NCBI GenBank assembly: GCA_017630395.1
Contig: JAGBVI010000072.1
Span: forward strand, 1-49,105
Direction of reading: 5' to 3'
DNA: 49,105 nucleotides
Source: Paludibacteraceae bacterium
Lineage (GTDB): Bacteria > Bacteroidota > Bacteroidia > Bacteroidales > Paludibacteraceae
The translations under genes were made by a program, and so were the position numbers. Position 1 is the first letter of the stretch, and each line of letters begins with the position of its first letter. The notes under the pieces were generated by a model that was given only the letters and a program-made list of their open reading frames with translations, searched no databases and was not told where the DNA came from. This document shows positions 39,282-48,341 of the stretch, piece by piece.

Positions 39282-40133
39282 ATGAATTGCGAAAAAGACT
39301 TGATAGAGAGCTTATTAAATTTGGCTTTTGCAGAAGATATAGGTGATGGAGACCACACAACTTTATGTTGTATTCCTGCATCTCAAAAAGGTAAAGTTCA
39401 ACTCATCGTTAAAGAAGAAGGTATTTTGGCGGGAGTTGAAGTAGCAAAAAAGATATTTCATAAATTTGATTCAGATTTAAATATCGAAGTATTTATCAAT
39501 GATGGAGCTAAAGTTAAACCCGGCGACATCGCATTTACTGTTGAGGGGAAAGAGCAATCGTTGCTACAAACCGAGCGCATCGTCCTTAATGTGATGCAAC
39601 GCATGAGTGGAATAGCTACCCAAACAGCAAAATACGCTGAGGCTCTAAAAGGTTATAAGACGAAGGTTCTAGATACTCGCAAAACCACTCCGGGCTTAAG
39701 AATGTTGGAGAAACAAGCGGTAAAAATAGGGGGTGGTGTTAATCATCGTATCGGATTGTTTGACATGATTTTATTGAAGGATAATCATGTTGACTTTGCC
39801 GGAGGTATAGAAAATGCCATAAGGAATGCGCAAAACTACATTCAAGAAAAAGGTAAAAACCTGAAAATTGAGATTGAGGTTAGAAACTTCGATGAATTAA
39901 ATGAGGTGCTTCGTATCGGAGGTGTAGATCGTATCATGCTTGATAATTTCACTCCGGAAAAGACAAAAGAAGCGGTTGAACTTATTAATGGACGCTTTGA
40001 AACAGAATCTTCAGGTGGTATTACTTTTGCCACTTTACAAGATTACGCTAAATGTGGCGTTGACTATATTTCTGTTGGCGCTTTAACTCACTCTGTCAAG
40101 AGTTTAGATATGAGCTTAAAGGCTATAAAATGA
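39282..40133 (+). CDS. nadC: Nicotinate-nucleotide pyrophosphorylase (quinolinate phosphoribosyltransferase)
   Basis: 283 aa, the usual length. It makes nicotinate mononucleotide from quinolinate and PRPP in de novo NAD synthesis. Motifs seen: EDIGDGDHTT near the N-terminus, QRMSGIATQT, DTRKTTPGLRMLEKQAVKIG and the HRIGLFDMILLKDNH active-site block, ending with GGITFATLQDYAKCGVDYIS. The next gene overlaps it by 4 bases. nadA and nadB are not in the window. Confidence 0.95.
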   Translation: MNCEKDLIESLLNLAFAEDIGDGDHTTLCCIPASQKGKVQLIVKEEGILAGVEVAKKIFHKFDSDLNIEVFINDGAKVKPGDIAFTVEGKEQSLLQTERIVLNVMQRMSGIATQTAKYAEALKGYKTKVLDTRKTTPGLRMLEKQAVKIGGGVNHRIGLFDMILLKDNHVDFAGGIENAIRNAQNYIQEKGKNLKIEIEVRNFDELNEVLRIGGVDRIMLDNFTPEKTKEAVELINGRFETESSGGITFATLQDYAKCGVDYISVGALTHSVKSLDMSLKAIK

Positions 40134-41050
40134 GAAATTTACTGCTTTTAATCATAGTTCTACCCTTGTTGGGATGCGGAACCTCTTCCAACAAAAATTC
40201 AACGGCACAAAATGAGGAAAGAAACATCTCCGAATTTTATAATTCAAACATCATGAATACTCACGAAAAAAGATACGAAGATATTGAATATAGAAGTGGA
40301 GATCTATTTACTCACTCTAATAGGAAAGGAAAAACCTATTACCATGAGCACTTCACTCTATCCTACTCTGAGGATGATGAACAGTCTGAATGGGTGGCGT
40401 ATGAACTTACCCGCGAAGAGTCTTACGGTAAACTTCAACGCAAAGAGTTGTTTACCGAAGATCCAACCATTCACACGGAGTCTGCTCAACCATACGAATA
40501 TAGGAGCAGCCAATACACGAAAGGTCATTTGGCTCCCGCAGGAGATATGAAGTTTGACAAAGAGGCAATGGAACAGTGTTTCTATATGAGTAATGTATCC
40601 CCTCAAGAGCGAGAATTTAATGCAGGTGTTTGGAATGATTTGGAGCAACAAGTGCGCCACTGGGCTAGAAAATTTGGTAAGGTTTATGTTATTACCGGTC
40701 CGTTTTTACCTAAAAAAGTGAAGAAAGAAAATAAACTTTCTTACGTAGAACAAGACGGAGATACGATAAAAAGCGACATTACCATCCCTAAGTTTTTCTT
40801 TAAAATCATCTTCGATTACAGCTACAAAGGGAAAGAAAAGATGATTGCCTTTATTATGCCAAACGAAAAAATTGACAATCCGGACAAGCAGGGGGATAGT
40901 TTTGACTATCTGTTTGATTATGCTACTACCGTTGATAATGTGGAAGCGCAAACCGGTCTTGATTTTTTCACTAACATCCCTAAAGAAGAGAGAAAGAGAT
41001 ATGAGAGTACCTTGGATATAAAGGCTTGGAAGAAATTTATGAAAAAATAA
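40130..41050 (+). CDS. DNA/RNA non-specific endonuclease (NUC1 family), lipoprotein
   Basis: 306 aa. A lipoprotein signal with lipobox LPLLGC (Cys16) points to membrane anchoring. The ββα-Me nuclease core is YTKGHLAPAGDM, with the general base H133 in the KGH form of the usual DRGH, followed by the metal-ligand asparagine region SNVSPQEREFNAGVWNDLE. It should cut DNA and RNA in the periplasm or at the surface, probably for nutrient scavenging. It overlaps the nadC stop. Confidence 0.88.
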   Translation: MRNLLLLIIVLPLLGCGTSSNKNSTAQNEERNISEFYNSNIMNTHEKRYEDIEYRSGDLFTHSNRKGKTYYHEHFTLSYSEDDEQSEWVAYELTREESYGKLQRKELFTEDPTIHTESAQPYEYRSSQYTKGHLAPAGDMKFDKEAMEQCFYMSNVSPQEREFNAGVWNDLEQQVRHWARKFGKVYVITGPFLPKKVKKENKLSYVEQDGDTIKSDITIPKFFFKIIFDYSYKGKEKMIAFIMPNEKIDNPDKQGDSFDYLFDYATTVDNVEAQTGLDFFTNIPKEERKRYESTLDIKAWKKFMKK

Positions 41051-41161
41051 TGAATTTTTCAATAAATAATTACTCATGGATAGGGAGAAAACAAATATCT
41101 CCCAACGCAATCCGCTGAGATTTCTTAAAATGAAAAAAAAATAACCTAAATAAAAATAAAG

Positions 41162-42043
41162 ATGAAAGCATTTGTTTTTCCCGGACAGGGAGCTCAATTT
41201 ACCGGAATGGGTAAAGATTTGTATGATACATTACCAGAAGCAAAAGAGTTGTTTGAACAAGCCAACTCTATTTTGGGATTTAGAATAACTGACGTAATGT
41301 TTGAAGGAGATGCTGAAGAGCTGAAACAAACAAAGGTGACTCAACCTGCTGTTTTTCTACACTCAGTTATCTTATCAAAATTTGCCACAACAGACCGTCC
41401 GGACATGGTTGCCGGTCACTCTTTAGGAGAGTTTTCTGCGTTGGTTGCAAGTGGTGCAATCTCTTTCGAAGATGGATTGGTTTTGGTTTCTAAACGTGCA
41501 ATGGCAATGCAAAAAGCTTGTGAAATGAATCCTTCTACCATGGCTGCAGTATTAGGACTTTCAGATGAAGAGGTAGAGTCTGTTTGTAGCACCATTACAG
41601 ACCAAATTGTTGTTCCAGCCAATTATAACTGTCCTGGGCAACTTGTAATTTCGGGAAGTATCGAAGGTATTGATAAAGCTTGCGACCTAATGATGGAAGC
41701 GGGTGCTAAACGAGCGTTAAAACTTCCTGTTGGAGGAGCATTTCACTCCCCTTTGATGGATCCGGCAAGAGTAGAATTGGCAAGTGCAATCGAGGCCACA
41801 CAATTTAATAAACCTATCTGCCCGATTTATCAAAACGTAACAACCAAAGGAGAAACAGATCCTGCCGTAATTAAAGATAACTTGATAAAACAACTTACGG
41901 CTCCCGTAAAATGGACTCAATCTGTCAACAATATGATCGCAGATGGTGCAACAGAATTTACAGAATTTGGTCCGGGCGCAGTTCTTCAAGGTCTTATCAA
42001 AAAGATCAGCAAAGAGGTGACTGTTAGCGGAGCAAGCTTGTAA
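41162..42043 (+). CDS. fabD: Malonyl-CoA:ACP transacylase
   Basis: 293 aa. It loads malonyl units on acyl-carrier protein for fatty acid synthesis. FPGQGAQFTGMG at the N-terminus, active-site GHSLGEFSALVASG with S87, and GAFHSPLM with H195 form the catalytic pair; EFGPGAVLQGLIKKI lies near the end. Normal length and start. A terminator follows at 42068. Confidence 0.96.
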   Translation: MKAFVFPGQGAQFTGMGKDLYDTLPEAKELFEQANSILGFRITDVMFEGDAEELKQTKVTQPAVFLHSVILSKFATTDRPDMVAGHSLGEFSALVASGAISFEDGLVLVSKRAMAMQKACEMNPSTMAAVLGLSDEEVESVCSTITDQIVVPANYNCPGQLVISGSIEGIDKACDLMMEAGAKRALKLPVGGAFHSPLMDPARVELASAIEATQFNKPICPIYQNVTTKGETDPAVIKDNLIKQLTAPVKWTQSVNNMIADGATEFTEFGPGAVLQGLIKKISKEVTVSGASL

Positions 42044-42067
42044 CCACATTTCAAATAGAATATTTGA

Positions 42068-42097
42068 GGGTGTCTCAAAACGAGGCATCCTTTTTTT
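42068..42097 (+). terminator. fabD terminator
   Basis: GGGTGTCTC-AAAAC-GAGGCATCC (9-bp stem with two G-T pairs) followed by seven T, 25 bases after the fabD stop. Confidence 0.85.
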
Positions 42098-42149
42098 ATT
42101 TGTAAAAAATCACTCCCCCACCTCAATTTTTCAGAAATTGTGGAATCAA

Positions 42150-42216
42150 TTTTTTTTGAAGACTTTAGCTCAAAATAAAAATTAAAACCATCAATATAAA
42201 ACGTTACTCTTTTCAA
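42150..42216 (-). pseudogene. 5' remnant of a NYN-domain gene
   Basis: From 42216 the minus strand reads KRVTFYIDGFNFYFELKSSK and then loses similarity. This is the exact opening of NYN/LabA-type proteins (RVTFYIDGFNFYyGLk), including the first catalytic aspartate. The start codon is TTG rather than ATG, and the frame degenerates within about 20 codons near a run of eight T on the plus strand. It belongs to the same family as the larger NYN fragment at 48342, and the two bracket the type III cassette. Confidence 0.65.
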
Positions 42217-42434
42217 AAAACCACTATAAAAAAGCCACTCGAAAGAGATTCTATATCAAACAAGAAAGTATAGCGTTGCTTTTAATTACTGCATAGATAG
42301 AGATTTTATATATATAACAAGATAGATTTCAAGGTAACAGGACAACCATATCAAAATTTAAAGTTATTTAAGTGTAAGATTGGCTGTTCTTCATTTTATC
42401 TTTGCAATTTTCGGAATTTATCAATTAAATTTCT
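42217..42434. other. AT-rich gap, no feature recognised
   Basis: About 220 bases between the NYN remnant and the promoter of the restriction cassette. A second -7-like TATCTTTG occurs at 42397-42404. No open frame of note. Confidence 0.4.
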
Positions 42435-42442
42435 TAGATTTG
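42435..42442 (+). promoter_or_regulatory. Candidate -7 box for the mod-res leader RNA
   Basis: TAGATTTG fits TAnnTTTG. A transcript from it would start just before the first hairpin of the leader at 42453. No good -33 box is spaced 19-20 bases away; TATCTTTG at 42397 is an alternative. Confidence 0.45.
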
Positions 42443-42450
42443 TATCGTTA

Positions 42451-42835
42451 GCAGAGAGGCTCTCCTCTTTTGCAACAAGACATATTAAAAGGCGTTTACT
42501 ACGCTTTGGTTTTGACGTTCTGAAATCTGGCAGTTTCAAAATGTCTGTCAAAAATCAAGCAATGTGAATAGTCCGTAGGTGTGTTATATACATGCCGCAA
42601 TATGCCTATAGCCATTGGTGTATCCATGCACCAATGGCAACTTTGGGTGTATGTGGTTTGTTATAGATACCGGCGTGAAGTTTTTGCATTACTCGTTTCG
42701 ACAGACACGGCTTGCCAGAGCCTCAGAACGTAAAGCGAGCAACAGTGCAGGGCTTCACGTTTTTTTTGTGTCTGTAGGTATGGTAGTTGTAATATAGGTT
42801 ATTGTTGCCCATAACCTCTTTTTGAATGGATTGCT
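42451..42835 (+). ncRNA. Highly structured ~385-nt leader upstream of the type III methyltransferase
   Basis: Successive pairings are visible. AGAGAGG-ctct-CCTCTTT (42453-42470). GCGT-ttact-ACGC (42492-42504). A perfect 10-bp hairpin GCCATTGGTG/CACCAATGGC (42611-42638). Then a large nested domain: CGTGAAG/CTTCACG (42674-42680 with 42753-42759) enclosing TGCA/TGCA, CTCG/CGAG and GGCT/AGCC, followed at once by eight T (42760-42767). ACAGACAC inside that domain (42701-42708) is the exact complement of GTGTCTGT just past the T-run (42768-42775), offering a pseudoknot or alternative fold. GC content is visibly higher than the flanks and no conserved open frame is seen, so this is more likely RNA than protein. 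It could be a cis-regulatory leader or an independent small RNA; no named family recognised. Confidence 0.6.
42796..42823 (+). terminator. Terminator-like hairpin directly before the mod start codon
   Basis: AGGTTAT-tgttgccc-ATAACCT (perfect 7-bp stem) followed by CTTTTTG, ending 12 bases before the mod ATG. It could attenuate transcription or cover the ribosome-binding region. Confidence 0.55.
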
Positions 42836-44761
42836 ATGAACAATAATAGTCTCTTTGTGGAATTGGAAAAACTTCTACGCATGGAAAGTGCCTACTGTAC
42901 AGAAGATGGTGTGCTTTTGAAAAATGCGATAGTGGAGGCTGCACTTGCGCTTCGTCCGGAGTTAATTGCAAAATTGCTTTCACACGATGGATTAAAACGC
43001 AATTTCTTTACGGAGGTTGAAGGTGTTTTGGTATTTGATAAGGTCAGGTTTCAAAAGTTTGTAATGAACAAACGGTTCTTGCCCGATAGCTATACTTCAT
43101 TCAAAAATAAAGTCGGTTTGACCAACGAAGATGGCGATTTCCTTTCAGAGAGTCGAGAGGTTGTCCTTTCGTGGCCATACAAAGATTGTGTGCTCGAAGG
43201 TGGACAAACAAAAGAGGATGCAAAACGCAACGAGGTGTTTTGGAATGAGATTCTTGCTCCAGATGAAATAAACCGTCTCACAGAACCCAAAGTACTAACC
43301 AATTTCAAACGTTACGATAAAGACGGCGAACATGAAGTTGATAGTATATCTATGGATGATAATCTTATCATAAAAGGTAATAACTTGCTGGCATTGCACT
43401 CTCTAAAAAGGAAGTATGCAGGTAAGGTTAAATTGATTTATATAGACCCTCCATATTATTTTACTAAACACAAAGAAAGCGATTCCTTTAACTATAATTC
43501 TAATTTTAGACTTAGTACATGGCTTACTTTTATGCATAACAGACTTTCAGTGGCTAAGGAATTGTTGAAAAACGGTGGAGTAATTCTATGTCACATAAAG
43601 GAAGATGGTGTACATTGGTTAAAGGTCTTAATGGAAGAAATTTTTAAGGTGGAAAATTTCGTAGAGACATTTATATGGAAGAATACCGATAATCCTGATT
43701 CTTTGTCTAAAAAATCAAGATCTTCAGTAGAATACATTTTGTGCTATGAAGTTAACAAGGATTCATCAGTTCAATATTTAGGTAAACAAACAGAAAATGG
43801 TGATGCTCCTTTATTAAATAGTGGCAACTCTATTCACCCATTGGCTTTTCCTGCTCAAACTATTAGGTTTAATATCCCTGACGGTGTTTATGAATGTGGT
43901 ATGCCTGATAGAGTGGAAATATTAACGCCAATCAAAGTTGAAAATGGACTTAATTCAAATGAAGTAACTCTAAAAGGAGAGTTTAAGTGGTCTCAACAAA
44001 CTTTAGATGAAGAAATTGAAAAAGGCACTTACTTTTTGTGTAAAACGAATAAGTTCTCTATTCGTTTCCAAAGAAAGGAAGGTGTATATATGGCTCCTGA
44101 AAAATATTTTGATGAGCAATACTTGTCTAAAGCCATTGGAGTAGGCTCTAATGAAGATGCGAGTACGCACATCAAACAAATGGGACTTGAATTTTCCTTT
44201 TCAAAGCCAGAAAGCGTTGTTGCGTTTTTTATAAAATCCATAACAGTCGAGAAGGACATTGTAATTGATTTCTTCTTGGGTAGTGGAACAACAGCTGCTG
44301 TTGCCCATAAAATGAATAGAAGATATATCGGTATAGATCAAATGGATTATATTGAAGATACTACATGTAACCGATTAACAAAGGTAATAGAAGGAGAACA
44401 AGGAGGTATTTCAAAATCCGTTAATTGGCAGGGTGGAGGATCATTTGTTTATTGTGAACTTGCAAAAGCTAATCAGCAATTTGCTGATGACATTGAGCAA
44501 GCATCATCTACTGAAGAACTTTCCACTATATGGGAACAAATGCAAGAAACCGGATTCCTTAGTTGGAAAGTAAATCCCAAAGAGATTGATGCCAATGCAG
44601 AGGATTTTACCTCTCTTGCCATTGAAGACCAAAAGCGTTTTCTCATAGAGTGTTTGGATAAGAACTTGCTATATGTTCCATATTCCGAAATTGACAATGC
44701 TGAGTATGGTATCAGTGAAAACGATAAGAAGATAAATAACCAATTCTATCAAACGAAGTAG
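42836..44761 (+). CDS. mod: Type III restriction-modification DNA adenine methyltransferase (Mod)
   Basis: 641 aa. Beta-class N6-adenine methyltransferase order: catalytic LIYIDPPYYF (D204-PPY) comes before the SAM-binding DFFLGSGTTAA (from D478). The long segment between them (about 250-440) is the target-recognition region, and SISMDDNLIIKGNNLLALHS is the family lead-in. An N-terminal ~130-residue part is typical of Type III Mod subunits. It methylates one strand of an asymmetric site and gives specificity to Res, which follows 4 bases after the stop. No simple-repeat tract suggesting phase variation is seen in the frame. The target sequence cannot be read from the protein. Confidence 0.93.
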   Translation: MNNNSLFVELEKLLRMESAYCTEDGVLLKNAIVEAALALRPELIAKLLSHDGLKRNFFTEVEGVLVFDKVRFQKFVMNKRFLPDSYTSFKNKVGLTNEDGDFLSESREVVLSWPYKDCVLEGGQTKEDAKRNEVFWNEILAPDEINRLTEPKVLTNFKRYDKDGEHEVDSISMDDNLIIKGNNLLALHSLKRKYAGKVKLIYIDPPYYFTKHKESDSFNYNSNFRLSTWLTFMHNRLSVAKELLKNGGVILCHIKEDGVHWLKVLMEEIFKVENFVETFIWKNTDNPDSLSKKSRSSVEYILCYEVNKDSSVQYLGKQTENGDAPLLNSGNSIHPLAFPAQTIRFNIPDGVYECGMPDRVEILTPIKVENGLNSNEVTLKGEFKWSQQTLDEEIEKGTYFLCKTNKFSIRFQRKEGVYMAPEKYFDEQYLSKAIGVGSNEDASTHIKQMGLEFSFSKPESVVAFFIKSITVEKDIVIDFFLGSGTTAAVAHKMNRRYIGIDQMDYIEDTTCNRLTKVIEGEQGGISKSVNWQGGGSFVYCELAKANQQFADDIEQASSTEELSTIWEQMQETGFLSWKVNPKEIDANAEDFTSLAIEDQKRFLIECLDKNLLYVPYSEIDNAEYGISENDKKINNQFYQTK

Positions 44762-44765
44762 CATT

Positions 44766-47405
44766 ATGAAATACTTACAAGATACGCTTCGTGAAGAATT
44801 TGGCAAGCGTTCAATTGCAGATGTTGAAATGCCAAAATATTTTGCGATCTCGCTTAACCCGATGATGAAACTGCGTCCTTATCAAGAGGAATGCTTTAAG
44901 TATTTCATTACTTATTGGGAGAATGATTTTGATGCGAAAGAACTTAAACCACATCTCTTGTTTCACATGGCAACAGGTAGTGGTAAAACGCTCATTATGG
45001 CAGGTGCTATGCTCTATCTTTACGAACAGGGGTATCGCAACTTCCTTTTCTTTGTAGATTCTACAAACATCATAGAAAAGACGAAAGACAACTTCCTAAA
45101 TACCGCATCAGCGAAATACCTTTTCGGACAATCAATCAACATTGGCAACAAGCAAGTAGAAATAAGGCTTGTGGATAATTTTCAGGCAGTCGATGAAAAC
45201 TGCATCAACCTATGTTTGACAACCATTCAAGGACTACACACTTCGCTTAATACACCGAAAGAGAATGCTGTTACCATAGAAGATTTTGCAGACAAAAGAA
45301 TTGTACTTATATCAGATGAAGCACATCACACGAATACTGCTACTAAGAAAGGCAAGAAACCTGTTGTGACCGATATGGGTTCTTTGTTCAATGATGGTGA
45401 TTTTGAATCAACCGAAGATTGGGAAAGCACTGTGATGAAAATTTTTCATAGTAACGAAGCCAATGTTTTGTTGGAGTTTACAGCAACAGAGGATTTTCAA
45501 GATGCGAATATTGCAGATAAGTATGAGAATAAAGTAATCTTCGATTATCCGTTGAAGAAGTTTCGTGAAGATGGCTACTCTAAAGACATATCGGTTGTTC
45601 AAAGCGATTTATCGCCAATAGACAGAGCTATTCAGTGCGTACTATTGAGTCAATACAAGAGAAAACTATTTTCAAGCATACATCAGGACATTAAGCCTGT
45701 GATGATGCTTAAATCGAAAACCATTGCTGATAATAAGAAATTTTATGATGAGTTCATAAATACAATTAAACGGCTGAATGTAGAAGATATCGAACATATT
45801 GAGACCAATGCAAAAGACGATATACTCGATGTATTCTCATATATAGCCGAACAAGGAATTGAGTTTGATAATCTGCTTCTTGAAATCAAAGAGGATTTTA
45901 AGGAAGAGAACTTATTGCTTGTTGACGGTAACAACATCTCACCCGACAAACAATTGAAACTAAATTCACTGGAAGCAAAAGATAATGAGTTTCGTGTTGT
46001 ATTCGCTGTTGATATGCTCAACGAGGGCTGGGATGTACTAAACTTATTCGATATTGTACGCCTTTACGAAACACGCGACTCTGGACATGGCAAAGTAGGT
46101 AAGACTACAATGCAGGAGGCTCAGCTAATCGGTCGTGGAGCAAGATATATGCCTTTTACCGAACCTACAGGAGAGTTGAAAGTTAGAGAACGCAAATATG
46201 ACAACGACACAACAAATCGTTTAAGAATTTTAGAAACGTTGCACTATCACAGTGTAAACAATCCTAAATATGTTACTGAACTTAAACAAGCGATGGTACA
46301 GACAGGTATTGTAGCCGAAAAAGTGAAAACGGTTGAACTAAAATTCAAAGACTCTTTCAAGAAAACATCACTTTATAATGACGGATATGTATTTGCGAAT
46401 GAACTTGAGCCATATATGCTCAATGAGGAAATCACATCTTTAGGTGAAGCTATTTTGAACAAAGAATATAAAGTACGCATAAAGAGTGGGGATATGAGTA
46501 CGAGTCTGGTGTTTGAATCCGGAACATCATCAAACACAACCTCTATACCTTATCGAGCATATAAATTTAGAGAGTTGGGTAATCACGTTATTCGTGCAGC
46601 AATCAATCGTTTTGAGACTTTTAAGTTTTCCAATCTTAAAGAGACCTATCCCAACTTAAAGTCCATCAAAGAGTTTATTGAGAGTAATTCCTATTTGGCA
46701 GGAGTAAATATTTCTATATATGCGAAACAAGAGGTATTAGACAACATGACTCAAAAAGAGAAACTCTTTTGTGCAATAGAGGTTCTCCGTCAGATAGAAC
46801 CATTGCTATCAAAAGGTGGTATCGGATATAAGGGAACAAAATTGTTCAAACCTAAGCAGATAAAGGATGTGTTCCGTGAACGTACACAGAAATTTTCACT
46901 TGATGTTTCATCCGATAAGGAACTTGGTAAGTCTATGATGGAAACCGAGAATACGTATCTGCGCATGGATTTGTCTAAGACCAATTGGCATGCATACGAA
47001 GATTGTTTCGGAACATCGGAAGAGAAGCATCTTATTCGATACATTGAATCAATTTATCCAAAACTTACAGAAAAGTATCACGATATATATTTGTTACGCA
47101 ATGAAAAGGATTTAAAAATTTATAGTTTTACATCTGAAGATGCCTATCAGCCGGATTATGTCCTATTCTTGAAAAAGAAGAATGGTGCTAAGACGGACTA
47201 TATTCAGATATTCATTGAACCCAAAGGAGAACATTTGAGAAGTAGCGACAAATGGAAAGAGGATGCGATGAAAGAAATTAGAGAAAATGCCGATATTCGT
47301 TTCTCTACTCAAAACAGCAACTTTAATGTGTGGGGGATGCCATTCTTCACAGAAAGCAAACGCGGCATTTTTGATGCCGAAATGAAAAATTCTTTGGAGA
47401 TTTGA
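44766..47405 (+). CDS. res: Type III restriction endonuclease helicase subunit (Res)
   Basis: 879 aa. Superfamily 2 translocase: Q-tip PYQEECFKYF, Walker A MATGSGKT (71-75), DEAH box (184-187), motif III-like FTATEDF, and motif VI QEAQLIGRGARY. The C-terminal nuclease is PD-(D/E)XK: PDYVLFL (D797) and FIEPKG (E818, K820). All key residues are present, so the enzyme looks intact. With Mod it cuts unmethylated foreign DNA at two convergent sites. The end overlaps in another frame with the DprA-like remnant that follows. Confidence 0.93.
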   Translation: MKYLQDTLREEFGKRSIADVEMPKYFAISLNPMMKLRPYQEECFKYFITYWENDFDAKELKPHLLFHMATGSGKTLIMAGAMLYLYEQGYRNFLFFVDSTNIIEKTKDNFLNTASAKYLFGQSINIGNKQVEIRLVDNFQAVDENCINLCLTTIQGLHTSLNTPKENAVTIEDFADKRIVLISDEAHHTNTATKKGKKPVVTDMGSLFNDGDFESTEDWESTVMKIFHSNEANVLLEFTATEDFQDANIADKYENKVIFDYPLKKFREDGYSKDISVVQSDLSPIDRAIQCVLLSQYKRKLFSSIHQDIKPVMMLKSKTIADNKKFYDEFINTIKRLNVEDIEHIETNAKDDILDVFSYIAEQGIEFDNLLLEIKEDFKEENLLLVDGNNISPDKQLKLNSLEAKDNEFRVVFAVDMLNEGWDVLNLFDIVRLYETRDSGHGKVGKTTMQEAQLIGRGARYMPFTEPTGELKVRERKYDNDTTNRLRILETLHYHSVNNPKYVTELKQAMVQTGIVAEKVKTVELKFKDSFKKTSLYNDGYVFANELEPYMLNEEITSLGEAILNKEYKVRIKSGDMSTSLVFESGTSSNTTSIPYRAYKFRELGNHVIRAAINRFETFKFSNLKETYPNLKSIKEFIESNSYLAGVNISIYAKQEVLDNMTQKEKLFCAIEVLRQIEPLLSKGGIGYKGTKLFKPKQIKDVFRERTQKFSLDVSSDKELGKSMMETENTYLRMDLSKTNWHAYEDCFGTSEEKHLIRYIESIYPKLTEKYHDIYLLRNEKDLKIYSFTSEDAYQPDYVLFLKKKNGAKTDYIQIFIEPKGEHLRSSDKWKEDAMKEIRENADIRFSTQNSNFNVWGMPFFTESKRGIFDAEMKNSLEI

Positions 47406-47578
47406 GATATAGTCCAATAAATATACCAAAACAATACGAGGAGGCAATATCACAAAACCGCCTCCTCATAATCTCCTACGAAAAAGAATCGGTAACCCGT
47501 GTCTCTGAAGTCACCGCCCACAAACGCAATGGTTATGTTAGGGAGATTGTAGATGAAATGAAGATCTGTTTGCAGTAA
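47402..47578 (+). pseudogene. 3' remnant of a DprA/SLOG-like gene
   Basis: A frame other than that of res encodes SPINIPKQYEEAISQNRLLI, ISYEKESVTRVSEVTAHKRN and GYVREIVDEMKICLQ, then stop. The pattern (PK-YE-AI-xNRLLIIS...RV-x-TA-x-RN-x-V...-DE-I) resembles the end of DprA-like Rossmann/SLOG proteins that accompany restriction genes. No start or N-terminal part is present; it opens only inside res. Apparently left behind when res and this gene were joined by a deletion. Family call tentative. Confidence 0.5.
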
Positions 47579-47771
47579 AAAATTATTTGTCATACTTAAT
47601 TTTAATTGACTCTCATTTCACAACAACGGCTAATAAATTTGGTGGTAGAATTGAAATCATGTAACTTTACAATCGAAAGCCTTCTCAACAGAAAAACACA
47701 TCTATTTTTCAGCAGAGGAGGATAAGGTAAAAAACAGCCTAGATACAGTTCTATATATACTACTCAAAAAA

Positions 47772-48266
47772 ATGAAGAATAAACTTTTATTACTCGCTTT
47801 CCTATTGGGATTACCATTGTTAGCCATTGCCCAATCCGTATCCTACACATATAAACCTTTAGCTGCCGAAGGATGCTATGTCAGTTATAGTGTAGCCCAA
47901 CAAGACAGTTCTTATTACATCGTTGTAACAATACGTTCTGACAGGTTTAAATTCCTCAGTGAATCGACAATGCTCATACGAACATTTAAAGATGATGTAA
48001 TAAAATTGGAAGGTAAACACATAGATAGTAGCACTGAATCTGTTGGTATCGTATCAGGTAATATTGTGATTCCTGTTACTGAACTTAATACAACGGCTAT
48101 GTTTTCAATAACCTCAGAACAAATAGAAAAACTTAATGATGGGGTTGCAAAGATTCGTATTACTGCAATACCTATGAACCACGAAAGAACATTCAAAAAG
48201 GATAAAATAGGTAAGAAACTTTACGAATTTCTTCATAAGTTATTTCCCAAAAATGATAACTTTTAA
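47772..48266 (+). CDS. Small secreted protein of unknown function
   Basis: 164 aa with a clear signal peptide (LLLLAFLLGLPLLAIAQ). The mature part is rich in beta-type segments (YYIVVTIRSDRFKFLSESTM, IVSGNIVIPVTELN, AMFSITSEQIEKL) and ends with a basic tail (FKKDKIGKKLYEFLHKLFPK). I do not recognise the family. Preceded by 190 bases without a gene (47579-47771). Plus strand, convergent with the NYN fragment. Confidence 0.65.
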   Translation: MKNKLLLLAFLLGLPLLAIAQSVSYTYKPLAAEGCYVSYSVAQQDSSYYIVVTIRSDRFKFLSESTMLIRTFKDDVIKLEGKHIDSSTESVGIVSGNIVIPVTELNTTAMFSITSEQIEKLNDGVAKIRITAIPMNHERTFKKDKIGKKLYEFLHKLFPKNDNF

Positions 48267-48341
48267 CATAACTATGTTAATTCACAATTATGACTATCAA
48301 AAACTTGCAATGCAATAATCATTAAAATTTTAGTAAAGCTA

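Noticed and set aside
40706-41197. 163-aa minus-strand open frame over the nuclease end
   Set aside because: Antisense to the NUC1 gene and the fabD leader; hydrophobic composition arises from A/T-rich codons.
42615-42797. 60-aa plus-strand open frame inside the mod leader
   Set aside because: It runs straight through the hairpin and T-run structures, and I see no ribosome-binding site or family resemblance; RNA structure explains the region better.
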